From Dongia_B soli (lineage in GTDB: Bacteria > Pseudomonadota > Alphaproteobacteria > Dongiales > Dongiaceae): a stretch of DNA of 64,000 nt. The notes beneath the pieces were generated by a model. That model saw only the letters and a program-made list of their open reading frames with translations. It ran no database searches and had not been told where the DNA came from. Where the stretch lies: NCBI RefSeq assembly GCF_034044715.1, contig NZ_JAXCLW010000002.1, positions 434,001 through 498,000 on the forward strand, in the 5' to 3' direction. This document shows, one piece after another, positions 34,005-42,540 of the stretch (positions within the stretch are counted from its first letter, which is position 1; every line of letters starts with the position of its first letter). The position numbers and the translations under genes were made by a program.

Positions 34005-34667
34005 ATGAGTAATGCCTTTCTGCAGCGAATTCTGGACCGGAACCGGGAATGGGCGCGCCAGACGACGGAACGCGATCCTGGATTCTTTTCCCGCTTAGCG
34101 GAGCAACAAGCGCCGGAAATCTTCTGGATCGGCTGTTCGGATGCGCGCGTGCCGGCCGATCGCCTTCTGAACCTGGATCCCGGCCAGGTTTTCGTTCACC
34201 GCAACATCGCTAATCTGGTTTATCAGATCGACGTCAATTGCTTATCTGTCTTGGAATATGCGGTTAACGTTCTGAAAGTTAAGCATATTATTGTCTGCGG
34301 CCATTACGGTTGCGGTGGTGTGCGCGCAGCGATGGAGCGAACCGAACTGGGCCTGATCGATAACTGGCTGCGCCAGATCAAGGACATCTATGCCTCGAAT
34401 GCTCGCGTCCTGGATGCCGAGGCCAGTGCGGATAAGCGTCTCAACATGCTGTGCGAATTGAATGTGCGTCAGCAGGTGCTGAATATCTGCCACACATCGA
34501 TCGTTCAGGATGCTTGGAAAAGGGGCCAGTCACTTACCGTTCATGGCTGGATTTACAGCATCCGCAATGGCCGGCTGCATGATCTGGATTTCTGGGTCGA
34601 TGGCGTGCACGACCTCAATCCGATCTATCAGATGCTCAATGTCGAGGAAGACACGCCCGGTTTCTAA
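34005..34667 (+). CDS. can: beta-class carbonic anhydrase
   Basis: This 220-residue enzyme interconverts CO2 and bicarbonate. The zinc ligands are visible as C44 in WIGCSDARVP (with the D46-R48 dyad), H100 and C103 in VCGHYGCGGVRA. The length and the NARVLDAEASADKRLNMLCELNV stretch fit the E. coli Can clade. The ATG at 34005 follows GAGACCGAG. Its last four bases overlap the convergent EamA gene. It would supply bicarbonate for anabolic carboxylations; there is no special link to neighbours. Confidence 0.93.
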   Translation: MSNAFLQRILDRNREWARQTTERDPGFFSRLAEQQAPEIFWIGCSDARVPADRLLNLDPGQVFVHRNIANLVYQIDVNCLSVLEYAVNVLKVKHIIVCGHYGCGGVRAAMERTELGLIDNWLRQIKDIYASNARVLDAEASADKRLNMLCELNVRQQVLNICHTSIVQDAWKRGQSLTVHGWIYSIRNGRLHDLDFWVDGVHDLNPIYQMLNVEEDTPGF

Positions 34668-35593
34668 TCCGGCGAAACCACCTGTTCCGGCACGGTGCAG
34701 TCAGCAGGGCGCTTGCCCTGCTGCGCCTCGCGATGGGCGATATAGAGGCTGGAGCCGATGATGACAGCGGCGCCGACCAGCACCTGGATAGTCGGCAGGT
34801 CGCCCCAGAACATAAAGCCCAGGATCGTCGCCCAAAACAGCGCGGTATATTCCAAGGGTGCCAGCAATGACGCCTCGCCGATTTTAAAGGCGCGGATCAT
34901 GCAGAGCTGGCCAATGGCGCTGCAGCTTCCTTGAATGAGAAACAACAGCCAATCCCTGGCACTTGGCGATTTCCATTCGAGAACGGCAGGGACGACGGCG
35001 GCGAGGCCGCTGAATAACGTCGCATAGAAGATGATGTTGAAGTTCTGCTCTTTGCCACTGAGCGGACGGAGCCAAAGTTGCCCGAGGGCATAGGTGATGG
35101 CCGCGATAAGCGCCAATATCGCGCCCCAGGTGATGCCGTGCTGGCCGGGCCGCAGCGCAATGATGACACCAATAAAGCCGATCACCACAGCGGCCCAACG
35201 ACGAGGGCCGACGCGTTCGCGGAGCAGGGGACCGGATAGCGAGGTGATGAAAAGCGGCGCAGCAAACGCGATCGCAATCGCATCCGCCAATTGCAGGTAC
35301 CGCAGGCATTCATAAAAAGTCCAAGTGGTCGCGACGACCAAGACCGCGCGCATCAAATGCGTCTTCAAGAATGCCGTCCTGAAACCGAAATATTGGCCGG
35401 TCGCGCGATACATGATGAGGCAAGAGGCGATCAACGGGCATATGCGCGACAACAGGACGAGCTGCCACGTGCCATATCCTTCGCCCAGAAACTTGGTCAC
35501 CGCATCGAGAACCGAAAAAAAGAAAACGCCGGCGGCCATGTAAATCAGGGCCTGCATGGTGCTTCCGGTTGCCGATGAGGTGGTTGAAATCAT
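34664..35593 (-). CDS. EamA/DMT-family transporter
   Basis: This 309-residue drug/metabolite transporter has ten hydrophobic helices in two EamA repeats (about residues 12-145 and 155-290). RAVLVVATTWTFYECLRYLQLADAIAIAFAAPLF is the typical first-repeat helix 3-4 region, with PLEYTALFWATILGFMFWGDLP in the second. It probably exports small metabolites; the substrate is unknown. It is convergent with can, overlapping four bases. Confidence 0.85.
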   Translation of the reverse strand: MISTTSSATGSTMQALIYMAAGVFFFSVLDAVTKFLGEGYGTWQLVLLSRICPLIASCLIMYRATGQYFGFRTAFLKTHLMRAVLVVATTWTFYECLRYLQLADAIAIAFAAPLFITSLSGPLLRERVGPRRWAAVVIGFIGVIIALRPGQHGITWGAILALIAAITYALGQLWLRPLSGKEQNFNIIFYATLFSGLAAVVPAVLEWKSPSARDWLLFLIQGSCSAIGQLCMIRAFKIGEASLLAPLEYTALFWATILGFMFWGDLPTIQVLVGAAVIIGSSLYIAHREAQQGKRPADCTVPEQVVSPD

Positions 35594-36252
35594 GTTCTAC
35601 CCTGACACATATATTTTGTTACCGGCATAGTTGGCCGGATACCGTTAGGTTGAGCTTTAGCATGCGGACTGCTTGGGGAGGTCGGCGATTTGCAGGAGCC
35701 GTATATGCAGAACTTGCGATGCCACAGCTGCGAAGTGTGATTTCTAGCAGCCGACAGCTTGGCGGATACGGACGAATTGGTGAGGTGTGGATGCCGGGGC
35801 CCCAGTAGCCGTTTTGCCATTGCAATTCACGTGTTGCTCATCCCGCCCACGCATCCGGCCCGTTCGATATCTTCCGATCCCATCGCTTCATCGTGGGAAC
35901 CAACCCGGTTCTCATACGGCAGATGATGTGTATGCTGCGATCCGCGGCTTGGTGACAACGCGTGCGGGCTCTCTTGGCGGGTTTACGCTTAGCAAGCCCG
36001 CTGCCGAGATCTCTTTGAATGCGGTGTATCATGCGGGGGAAACCGCGCTGGCCGGAAGCCTCAAGGATAAGACCATCGCCGACTTGGCCGATTTGTCCTA
36101 AGTGCGAAGCACCTCAAACCGATATTTGAGAAGAGCTTGGCGGTCAGACCTGGACTCGTGACAGGCCTCTACTTTTGGTATATACAATTTATATTAGATT
36201 ATGAAAGAATTCAGTCTCAGTCGTAGGATTCTCAAGCTATTATCATAGCTGA
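35594..36252. other. gene-poor region with an orphan ORF and AT-rich tract
   Basis: About 660 bases lie without a confident gene. An ORF at 35787-36101 encodes a plausible-looking tail (KPAAEISLNAVYHAGETALAGSLKDKTIADLADLS), but its upstream half has irregular composition and no ribosome site, so it may be a gene remnant. From about 36165 to 36245 the DNA turns clearly AT-rich and contains GTATATACAA (36178-36187), a string that recurs at 50392-50401. No terminal repeats or transposase motif were seen. Confidence 0.35.
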
Positions 36253-36285
36253 ATGATCTCAACTAGCCGTGGCTTGGTACGGGAT

Positions 36286-36468
36286 ATGAGTCTGAGCGCC
36301 GCAAAAAAGATCACGCTACTGATCTTCGCTTTCTGCGCATTTATTTTCCCCGCCGCATTGACTGCTTCCGTTTGGATTGCGCCCAGCATGTTTGCCCAGC
36401 CAGCGGTGAGGCCATTTGCGGTGACTTCACATTGGCGGTCGGCAGTATTGCCACGCTTTCCTATATGA
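36286..36468 (+). CDS. very small membrane or secreted protein, unknown
   Basis: This is an unrecognised 60-residue product (71 if the ATG at 36253 is used). It has one long hydrophobic segment (KKITLLIFAFCAFIFPAALTASVWI) that could be a signal anchor, followed by a short basic tail. Its stop overlaps the next ORF's ATG in the form ATGA, which suggests either translational coupling or a frameshifted single gene. It sits just downstream of an AT-rich, promoter-like tract. Confidence 0.4.
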   Translation: MSLSAAKKITLLIFAFCAFIFPAALTASVWIAPSMFAQPAVRPFAVTSHWRSAVLPRFPI

Positions 36469-36857
36469 CGATGACGCAACATTTTACGGATTGCCTTTGC
36501 CTCGAGTTTTGTCGCGTGGAAAAGCAACTGGAGCAGCCTCCCATTGCGGAACAGCGTAATCGAGCCATTGATGTTATCGAAGCAATTCAAATGGCGGGAG
36601 GTGGGCGGACTTATTACTGGTTTCTTGTGCCGCTTGCCTCGGGTGCGCTGGCCTTTTATGGGGCAGGCCTTTTGATCGATCTCTATCTAGACTTTGCCGC
36701 GCCGACACTGCCTTTGGTTTTTATCGCACTTGTCGTTCTGGCGAGCGCTTTGACAGTCTGTTTGGCATTGCCTTCCATTCTGTTCGCACATGAGCGGTTG
36801 GAACCTGCCGCTATCTTGGCGCGCTTTCAGCAGGAAATAGGAACTCGACATCATTGA
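36465..36857 (+). CDS. small membrane protein with two C-terminal helices, unknown
   Basis: This unrecognised protein of 130 residues has a polar N-terminal half (FCRVEKQLEQPPIAEQRNRAIDVIEAIQ). Two strong hydrophobic helices follow (YYWFLVPLASGALAFYGAGLLIDLYL and LPLVFIALVVLASALTVCLAL), with a charged tail. It starts inside the stop of the preceding ORF. Read with it across a -1 shift, it would give a three-helix protein. No domain is recognised. Confidence 0.5.
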   Translation: MTMTQHFTDCLCLEFCRVEKQLEQPPIAEQRNRAIDVIEAIQMAGGGRTYYWFLVPLASGALAFYGAGLLIDLYLDFAAPTLPLVFIALVVLASALTVCLALPSILFAHERLEPAAILARFQQEIGTRHH

Positions 36858-36860
36858 TGG

Positions 36861-36895
36861 CAAAAAGGGCCGCTGTTTCCAGTCGGCCCTAATTT
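36861..36895. terminator. terminator for soxG, possibly bidirectional
   Basis: A stem AGGGCCG (36866-36872) / CGGCCCT (36884-36890) is followed on the minus strand by TTTTTG. The plus strand has only a short T-run. Confidence 0.65.
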
Positions 36896-36914
36896 GCGAG
36901 CAATGTTTTTGGAC

Positions 36915-37529
36915 TTAGGCGGCGCTGATGGCCAGACCGAAATCTGTGGCAATCTTTTCCGTCCATTGCCACAGATAGTCGGAAAAGCTTTTCAGCACAT
37001 AGATATCATAGCTGGGCTTGTCATCGGTCTGATGCAGCAGCACGTTGCATTTCGACATGCCGGTCTGGGCGCATTGACCGGGACCGAAGACACGTGGATG
37101 AAGATCAAGACTGATGCCGCGCGCCAGCGCATCGCGTGCCTTCGGTCCGCTGATGGTGATCACCGTCCGCGATTCCGTCACATCGACGACCGCCGTATGC
37201 TGACCCTGGAACGCTTGACGAAGGGCAGGGACCAATTCGTCACTGCGGTCGGGCGTGGTGACGACCCACCATTCATTCGGCCCCAGCCAAAGAATGCCGG
37301 TGTCGCCAGCCTTGTTGACCGTGTTGGCCTTGGTCGGTAGATCGACCCCGGTGACCGATTTCACCGCATTGATAAAAGCCGCGTCATTGGCGTCACCGCG
37401 GATGTTGATGATCGTGCGATGGGCGCTTTCGCCCAGGATCACGCCAGCCGTCGCATGGCCGCCCTGATTGGCACGCGCCGCCAGACCGAAGTGATTGAGG
37501 GCGCTACGCCGCTGATAGGCTTCAACCAT
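36915..37529 (-). CDS. soxG: sarcosine oxidase gamma subunit
   Basis: This 204-residue small subunit of heterotetrameric sarcosine oxidase is a GcvT-fold relative. Family features are GDTGILWLGPNEWWVVT, VVDVTESRTVITISGPKARDALARGISLDLHP and the C-terminal DIYVLKSFSDYLWQWTEKIATDFGL. It is last in soxB-soxD-soxA-soxG, overlapping soxA by 8 bases, and ends at a terminator. The complex oxidises sarcosine to glycine, with transfer of the C1 group to tetrahydrofolate and formation of peroxide. Confidence 0.93.
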   Translation of the reverse strand: MVEAYQRRSALNHFGLAARANQGGHATAGVILGESAHRTIINIRGDANDAAFINAVKSVTGVDLPTKANTVNKAGDTGILWLGPNEWWVVTTPDRSDELVPALRQAFQGQHTAVVDVTESRTVITISGPKARDALARGISLDLHPRVFGPGQCAQTGMSKCNVLLHQTDDKPSYDIYVLKSFSDYLWQWTEKIATDFGLAISAA

Positions 37530-40500
37530 TGATGCGCTTTCCTTCCGAGTCGAAGAATTTGGGCTCAGTGATCTTAGCGGGGATCACCTTGCCTTCGTAA
37601 GGCAGATAGACCGTTTCGCCCATGCGGTTGCGGCCGTTCTTGACCAATGCAAGAGCAATCGAGCGATTGCAGTTCGGGCTGTAATAGCTCGAGGTAACAT
37701 GACCGATCATTTCCATCGGCGGCCTATCCTTCACATGCGCGACGATCTGACCACCTTCAAGCAACACTTCATTTGGATTGTCGGTCAACAGGCCGACCAG
37801 ATGCTTGCGGTCCGGACGCTTCGTGTCCTCGCGGGTAAGCGAACGGCGGCCGAGGAAGTCGGTCTTCGATTTCGCCATGATCCAATCCATGCCGAGGTCG
37901 TAAGGCGTGATCGTGCCGTCGGTCTCCTGGCCGACGATGATGAAGCCCTTTTCGGCGCGCAGCACATGCATCGCCTCGGTCCCGTAGGGGGTAATGTCAT
38001 ACTTCTCGCCGGCCTGCATCAAGGCGCGCCAGACATGCAAAGCATGCGACGGCTTGCAGTTCACTTCGAAGCTCAATTCACCGGTGAAGCTGATACGGAA
38101 GATCCGCACCGGCACACCTGCCAGATGACCGTCCTTGAAGGACATGAAGGGGAAGGTGGCATCGTCGAGCGGAATATCCGTCGTCAATTCCTCCAGCAGC
38201 TTGCGGGACAGCGGGCCGTTCAGCGCCATAACCGACCATTGTTCGGTGACGCTGGTGAAATAGACCTTCTTATCGGGCCATTCGCACTGATGCCATTCCT
38301 CCAGCCAGCTCATGACGCGCGGGGCGCCGCCGGTCGTGGTGGTCATATGGAAATGGTTTTCCGAGATCCGGCTGGTGACACCGTCGTCGAAGACCATGCC
38401 ATCTTCGCCCAGCATCAAGCCGTAGCGGCAGCGGCCGGGCTCCAGCTTGGTCCAGGCATTGGTATAAACCATGTTCAGGAACCAGGCGGCATCGGGCCCC
38501 TGGATGTCGATCTTGCCGAGGGTCGAAGCGTCGACGATGGTGACGCCGGTACGGGCGGCCTTCACTTCGCGGTTGACCGCGTCATGCATGGTTTCGCCCA
38601 GCTTGGGATAGTAATAGGGACGGTGCCACTGGGCGACACATTCGAAGACTGCACCGTGCTGCTCGTGCCACTGATGCATCGCCGTCTTGCGGATCGGATC
38701 GAGGAAATCGCCTTTGTCGATGCCCGAGAAGGTGCCGAGGGTGACGGGCGTATAAGGCGGCCGGAAGGTCGTCGTGCCGACCGAGGGAATCTCGACATTG
38801 CGCAATCCGGCCATGATCGCCAGGGCGTTGACGTTGCTGGTCTTACCTTGATCGGTCGCCATACCCATCGTGGTATAGCGCTTCAGGTGCTCGACCGAAC
38901 GATAGCCTTCACGATGCGCCAGCATCACGTCGGCTGCGGTCACGTCGTTCTGGTAATCGACAAAATGCTTGCCGCCTTGGCCGACCGGCTTGTCACTTGG
39001 CACGATCCAGACGGGCAACAGCGCTCCTTCCGCGGGTTCGCCCGAGACGCTCGGCGCCTGGCCGCTTTGAGCCCCGAAGCCCAGCCTGGCGGCGCCTTCG
39101 CTGCCGGCAGCGTGGCCTTCGGCCAAGCAGTCCGCCAAACCGAAGACGCCATGAGCGCCGCCGATCGACCGGTTATTCTGGCCGGGCAGCTTGTTGCCGG
39201 GGACGAAAGCCTGGATATCGTCGCTCCAGACAACCTTCGCCCGGGTCTGCGAATGCAGATGAACCGTCGGCTGCCAGCCGCCTGAGGACAAAACCAGATC
39301 GCAATGGATATGGCGGCTGGCGGAGGTCACGCCTTTTCCATCGGCTGTGAGCGGCATGATATCGACGCCGGTCACGGCGAGCTTGCCTTTGACGCCGGTG
39401 ATGGCATGGCCGGTAATGATTTCAATGCCTTTGGCGCGCGCCGCCTTGACCAGCTCACCTTGTGGATCGGACCGCAGATCCACCACAGCAAAGACTGTCA
39501 CGCCGGCCTCGGACAGATCCAGGGCCGCACGATAGGCACCGTCATTGTTTGTCATAATAACAGCGCGTTGACCCGGCATGCTGCCATAACGGTTGACGTA
39601 GGTGCGAGCGGCCGAAGCCAGCATGCAGCCGGGGCGGTCATTGTCGCTATAGACAAGGGGGCGCTCGATTGCACCGGTCGCCAGGATGACTTCCTTGGCA
39701 CGAACCCGCCACAGACGCTGGCGCGGCTGCTTGGCACCGGCCACCGGACCGAGGTGATCGGTGACACGCTCCATCAGGCTGACCGAATTATGGTCGTAAT
39801 ACGCCCAGGCGACGGTGCGGGACAGCAAGGTGACTTCCGGCATCGCCGCCAATTCAGCCACAGCACCGGCAACCCAGTCAGCCGCTGATGTGCCGTCGAC
39901 CTCCGCGGTGCGTTCGGACAGCAGGGATCCGCCCAGCTCCTGCTGCTCATCGACCAGGATAACACGTGCACCGGAGCGGCCGGCAGCGAGCGCGGCGGCC
40001 AGACCAGACGGGCCGGCGCCAATGATCAGGAGATCGCAACTGGCATAGAGCTTGTCATAGCGATCAGGGTCTTGCTCGGTCGGTCCTTTCCCCAGGCCGG
40101 CGGCCTGACGGATGAATTTTTCGTAAAACATCCAACCCTTAGCCGGCCACATGAAGGTTTTGTAGTAGAAGCCAGAGGGAATGAATTTCTGAAAGATGCT
40201 GTTAGCGGCACCAAAATCGGTGGTCAGCGACGGCCAGCGATTCTGGCTTTCCGCGACCAGCCCATCATAAAGCTCGATCTGTGTCGCACGGAGATTGGGC
40301 TCCGTCCGATCGCCGAGCCCGAGCTGGATCAGCGCATTCGGCTCTTCTGCCCCGGCGGAGAGGATGCCGCGCGGGCGGTGATATTTAAAGCTGCGCCCGA
40401 CTAGGCTCACGCCATTGGCCAGCAAAGCCGAAGCCAGCGTGTCGCCCTGATAGCCGTAATAGGTCTTGCCGTCGAAGGTGAAACGCAGCGGCTTGGTCCG

Positions 40501-40545
40501 ATCGATGCGGCCGCCCTGTCCGAGGCGGTTCTTCTGCGCGGTCAT
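37522..40545 (-). CDS. soxA: sarcosine oxidase alpha subunit
   Basis: This 1007-residue subunit combines three parts. An N-terminal 2Fe-2S-ferredoxin-like fold (LRFTFDGKTYYGYQGDTLASALLANG) comes first. A disulfide-reductase-type NAD-binding domain follows (LLIIGAGPSGLAAALAAGRSG near residue 175). The C-terminal half is GcvT-like, from about residue 600, and binds tetrahydrofolate (TIVDASTLGKIDIQGPDA, FRISFTGELSFEVN, KGFIIVGQETDG). The start codon overlaps the soxD stop as TAATG, indicating coupling. The size is normal for SoxA. Confidence 0.95.
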   Translation of the reverse strand: MTAQKNRLGQGGRIDRTKPLRFTFDGKTYYGYQGDTLASALLANGVSLVGRSFKYHRPRGILSAGAEEPNALIQLGLGDRTEPNLRATQIELYDGLVAESQNRWPSLTTDFGAANSIFQKFIPSGFYYKTFMWPAKGWMFYEKFIRQAAGLGKGPTEQDPDRYDKLYASCDLLIIGAGPSGLAAALAAGRSGARVILVDEQQELGGSLLSERTAEVDGTSAADWVAGAVAELAAMPEVTLLSRTVAWAYYDHNSVSLMERVTDHLGPVAGAKQPRQRLWRVRAKEVILATGAIERPLVYSDNDRPGCMLASAARTYVNRYGSMPGQRAVIMTNNDGAYRAALDLSEAGVTVFAVVDLRSDPQGELVKAARAKGIEIITGHAITGVKGKLAVTGVDIMPLTADGKGVTSASRHIHCDLVLSSGGWQPTVHLHSQTRAKVVWSDDIQAFVPGNKLPGQNNRSIGGAHGVFGLADCLAEGHAAGSEGAARLGFGAQSGQAPSVSGEPAEGALLPVWIVPSDKPVGQGGKHFVDYQNDVTAADVMLAHREGYRSVEHLKRYTTMGMATDQGKTSNVNALAIMAGLRNVEIPSVGTTTFRPPYTPVTLGTFSGIDKGDFLDPIRKTAMHQWHEQHGAVFECVAQWHRPYYYPKLGETMHDAVNREVKAARTGVTIVDASTLGKIDIQGPDAAWFLNMVYTNAWTKLEPGRCRYGLMLGEDGMVFDDGVTSRISENHFHMTTTTGGAPRVMSWLEEWHQCEWPDKKVYFTSVTEQWSVMALNGPLSRKLLEELTTDIPLDDATFPFMSFKDGHLAGVPVRIFRISFTGELSFEVNCKPSHALHVWRALMQAGEKYDITPYGTEAMHVLRAEKGFIIVGQETDGTITPYDLGMDWIMAKSKTDFLGRRSLTREDTKRPDRKHLVGLLTDNPNEVLLEGGQIVAHVKDRPPMEMIGHVTSSYYSPNCNRSIALALVKNGRNRMGETVYLPYEGKVIPAKITEPKFFDSEGKRING

Positions 40546-40841
40546 TACTTCTTCTCCGTATCGATCTGCGGTGCCGGCTTGCCCATTTCATAGACGGCAA
40601 GAATCTCGTGGGTCACGGTGTGACGCGCCACGTTGAACCACCGGCGGCAACCCTTGGTGTGCACCCAGCGCTCGAAGTGAACGCCTTTGGTGTTCTTGCG
40701 CATGAAGAGATACTGAGCCCATTCGGCATCGGACATCTGTTCGTATTCGGCCGGGGTGGGGCGGGCGATATGCGCTTCGTGGCCATAGCCGAATTCGTGC
40801 TCGTCGCGGGCGCCGCAGTAGGGACAGGTAATGAGAAACAT
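40545..40841 (-). CDS. soxD: sarcosine oxidase delta subunit
   Basis: This 98-residue zinc-binding subunit has the CPYCGARDEHEF motif at residues 6-17 and a distal KGCRRWFNVARHTVTHEILAVY segment carrying another Cys and His residues. This is the characteristic SoxD layout. It lies between soxB (17-base gap) and soxA (one-base overlap). It stabilises the heterotetramer. Confidence 0.93.
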   Translation of the reverse strand: MFLITCPYCGARDEHEFGYGHEAHIARPTPAEYEQMSDAEWAQYLFMRKNTKGVHFERWVHTKGCRRWFNVARHTVTHEILAVYEMGKPAPQIDTEKK

Positions 40842-40858
40842 GGCTTTTGCCTCAGATG

Positions 40859-42112
40859 TCAGTGAGCCACGCCGGCGGCGCCGTGCTCGTCAATGAGATA
40901 GCCGGTGGTGAAACGTTCCAGGGCAAAGGGGACGGCCAGCGGATGCGGTTCGCCGCGCGCGAGCGTATGGGCGAAGACATTGCCGGAACCCGGCGTCGCC
41001 TTGAACCCGCCCGTACCCCAGCCGCAATTGATGAACAGATTTTGCACCGGCGTCTTGCCGATGATCGGGCTGGCATCCGGGCAGGTATCGACGATACCGC
41101 CCCATTGCCGCATCATCCGCAACCGGCTGAAGGCCGGAAACAGGTCGCAAAGGGCGTTCAACTGGTTCTCGACGATCGGCGGGCTGCCGGCCTGGGCATA
41201 GGAGTTGAAGGCGTCGATGCCGGCGCCGAGCACCAATTCACCCTTATCCGACTGGCTGACATAGACATGGACTTGCGGCGACATGACCACGGTGTCGAGG
41301 ATCGGCTTGATCGGCTCGCTGACCAGGGCCTGGAGCGGATGGCTTTCCAGCGGCAAGCGGAACCCGGCCATGCCGGCGAGGACACCGCTATGGCCCGCGA
41401 CGACCACACCAACTTTCTTGGCGCCAATGAAACCGCGGGTGGTTTCAACACCCTGAACGGTGCCATTGACGATCTTGAAGCCGGTGACTTCGCAATTCTG
41501 GATGATGTCGACGCCGCGCTCATCGGCACCCCGGGCATAGCCCCAGGCGACGGCATCATGGCGGGCGGTGCCGCCGCGCCGCTGGAAGCTGGCACCCATG
41601 ATCGGGTAACGGGCGTTGGGCGAGCAATCCAGCATCGGCACCAGTTCCTTGATCTGGGCCGGCGTCAGGATCTCGGAATCGATACCGTTGAGCTGGATGG
41701 CATAGACCCGACGACGCAGCGCCTGCATATCATGGACCGTATGGGCCAAGTTCATAATGCCGCGCTGGCTGAACATGACGTTGTAGTTCAGGTCCTGGGA
41801 CAGGCCTTCCCACAGCTTCAGGGCATGTTCGTAGAGATGCGCCGATTCATCCCACAAGTAGTTGGAGCGGACGATCGTGGTGTTCCGGCCGGTATTGCCC
41901 CCGCCCAGCCAGCCTTTTTCCAGCACGGCCACATTGGTGATGCCATGTTCCTTGGCGAGGTAATAGGCGGTCGCGAGACCGTGGCCGCCGCCACCGATGA
42001 TGATCACATCATAAGCCGGTTTGGGGTCCGGGCTGCGCCAGGCTTCCTGCCAGTCGGCGTGGTAGTTCAGGGCATTCCGTACCAGAGAGAAAATCGAATA
42101 GCGTTGTTTCAT
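40859..42112 (-). CDS. soxB: sarcosine oxidase beta subunit
   Basis: This 417-residue flavoprotein subunit binds FAD through VIIIGGGGHGLATAYYLAKEHG near residue 38. It carries the GNTGRNTTIVRSNYL stretch where covalent FMN attaches to the nearby His in related enzymes. The C-terminal GGIVDTCPDASPIIGKTPVQNLFINCGWGTGGFKATPGSG is the DAO-family signature. First gene of soxBDAG, it reads away from the GlxA/GbdR-like regulator across a 428-base control region. Confidence 0.95.
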   Translation of the reverse strand: MKQRYSIFSLVRNALNYHADWQEAWRSPDPKPAYDVIIIGGGGHGLATAYYLAKEHGITNVAVLEKGWLGGGNTGRNTTIVRSNYLWDESAHLYEHALKLWEGLSQDLNYNVMFSQRGIMNLAHTVHDMQALRRRVYAIQLNGIDSEILTPAQIKELVPMLDCSPNARYPIMGASFQRRGGTARHDAVAWGYARGADERGVDIIQNCEVTGFKIVNGTVQGVETTRGFIGAKKVGVVVAGHSGVLAGMAGFRLPLESHPLQALVSEPIKPILDTVVMSPQVHVYVSQSDKGELVLGAGIDAFNSYAQAGSPPIVENQLNALCDLFPAFSRLRMMRQWGGIVDTCPDASPIIGKTPVQNLFINCGWGTGGFKATPGSGNVFAHTLARGEPHPLAVPFALERFTTGYLIDEHGAAGVAH

Positions 42113-42207
42113 GGAGGTAACCGGCCAATCGGTTGAGACTCAGTTTTTCAGCGGTCGCATCCTGCCAAACGGTCAAGAGCGATTCCGGCGGTCGAGCGCC
42201 ACCTATT

Positions 42208-42225
42208 GTCTCGCCCGCGTCTCGC
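42208..42225. promoter_or_regulatory. GTCTCGC direct repeat upstream of soxB
   Basis: Two exact GTCTCGC copies lie one helical turn (11 bases) apart, about 100 bases upstream of the soxB start. The spacing suits a tandem-repeat-binding AraC-family activator. Confidence 0.35.
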
Positions 42226-42345
42226 GGTCAAGTGGTAAGAGGCGGCTAATCGCATGACTTTTTTACCGATTTCGCTAAACAGGCAGTTATATTGCCGGAT
42301 TGTCCGGTGGCGCACTAGTGAAGCGGACTGTAGCGTCGGTAAGGA

Positions 42346-42360
42346 GCGAAAATTTTTCGC
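42346..42360. promoter_or_regulatory. perfect palindrome GCGAAAA-T-TTTTCGC
   Basis: This is a 7-bp exact inverted repeat with a one-base centre, midway between the divergent sox operon and its regulator gene. Its function is unknown. Confidence 0.4.
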
Positions 42361-42540
42361 ATCCGCGACATAAAGGCCTAGTAAAAAACCGGAAAATTTG
42401 GTCTATTCACGCCGCTCAATGTCTTGTCCACGGCGGGGTCAGTCAGGGAGGGCTTGACCGATCGCCTCGCGCCTGAACGGTTGAAAAACCTTGGGTGGAT
42501 CGTGGACCGTCAGCGACATTGATGAGGATGAGGACCTCAC

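Larger units (their letters stand above)
42113..42540. other. divergent control region between soxB and the GlxA/AraC regulator
   Basis: There is no gene in this 428-base gap. GTCTCGC occurs twice 11 bases apart (42208-42225). A perfect odd palindrome, GCGAAAA-T-TTTTCGC, lies at 42346-42360. AT-rich stretches near 42260-42300 and 42380-42410 are probable promoter cores. The palindrome and the tandem repeat are the best candidates for regulator sites. Confidence 0.45.

Noticed and set aside
37699..39285. 528-codon plus-strand ORF opposite soxA
   Set aside because: It is antisense to conserved SoxA sequence and has no recognisable motif.
36915..42112. Reading soxBDAG as sulfur-oxidation genes
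   Set aside because: The proteins match heterotetrameric sarcosine oxidase subunits (GcvT-like alpha, DAO beta, zinc delta), not thiosulfate-oxidising Sox proteins.
40847..42136. 429-codon plus-strand ORF opposite soxB
   Set aside because: It is antisense to SoxB, with the same shadow composition.
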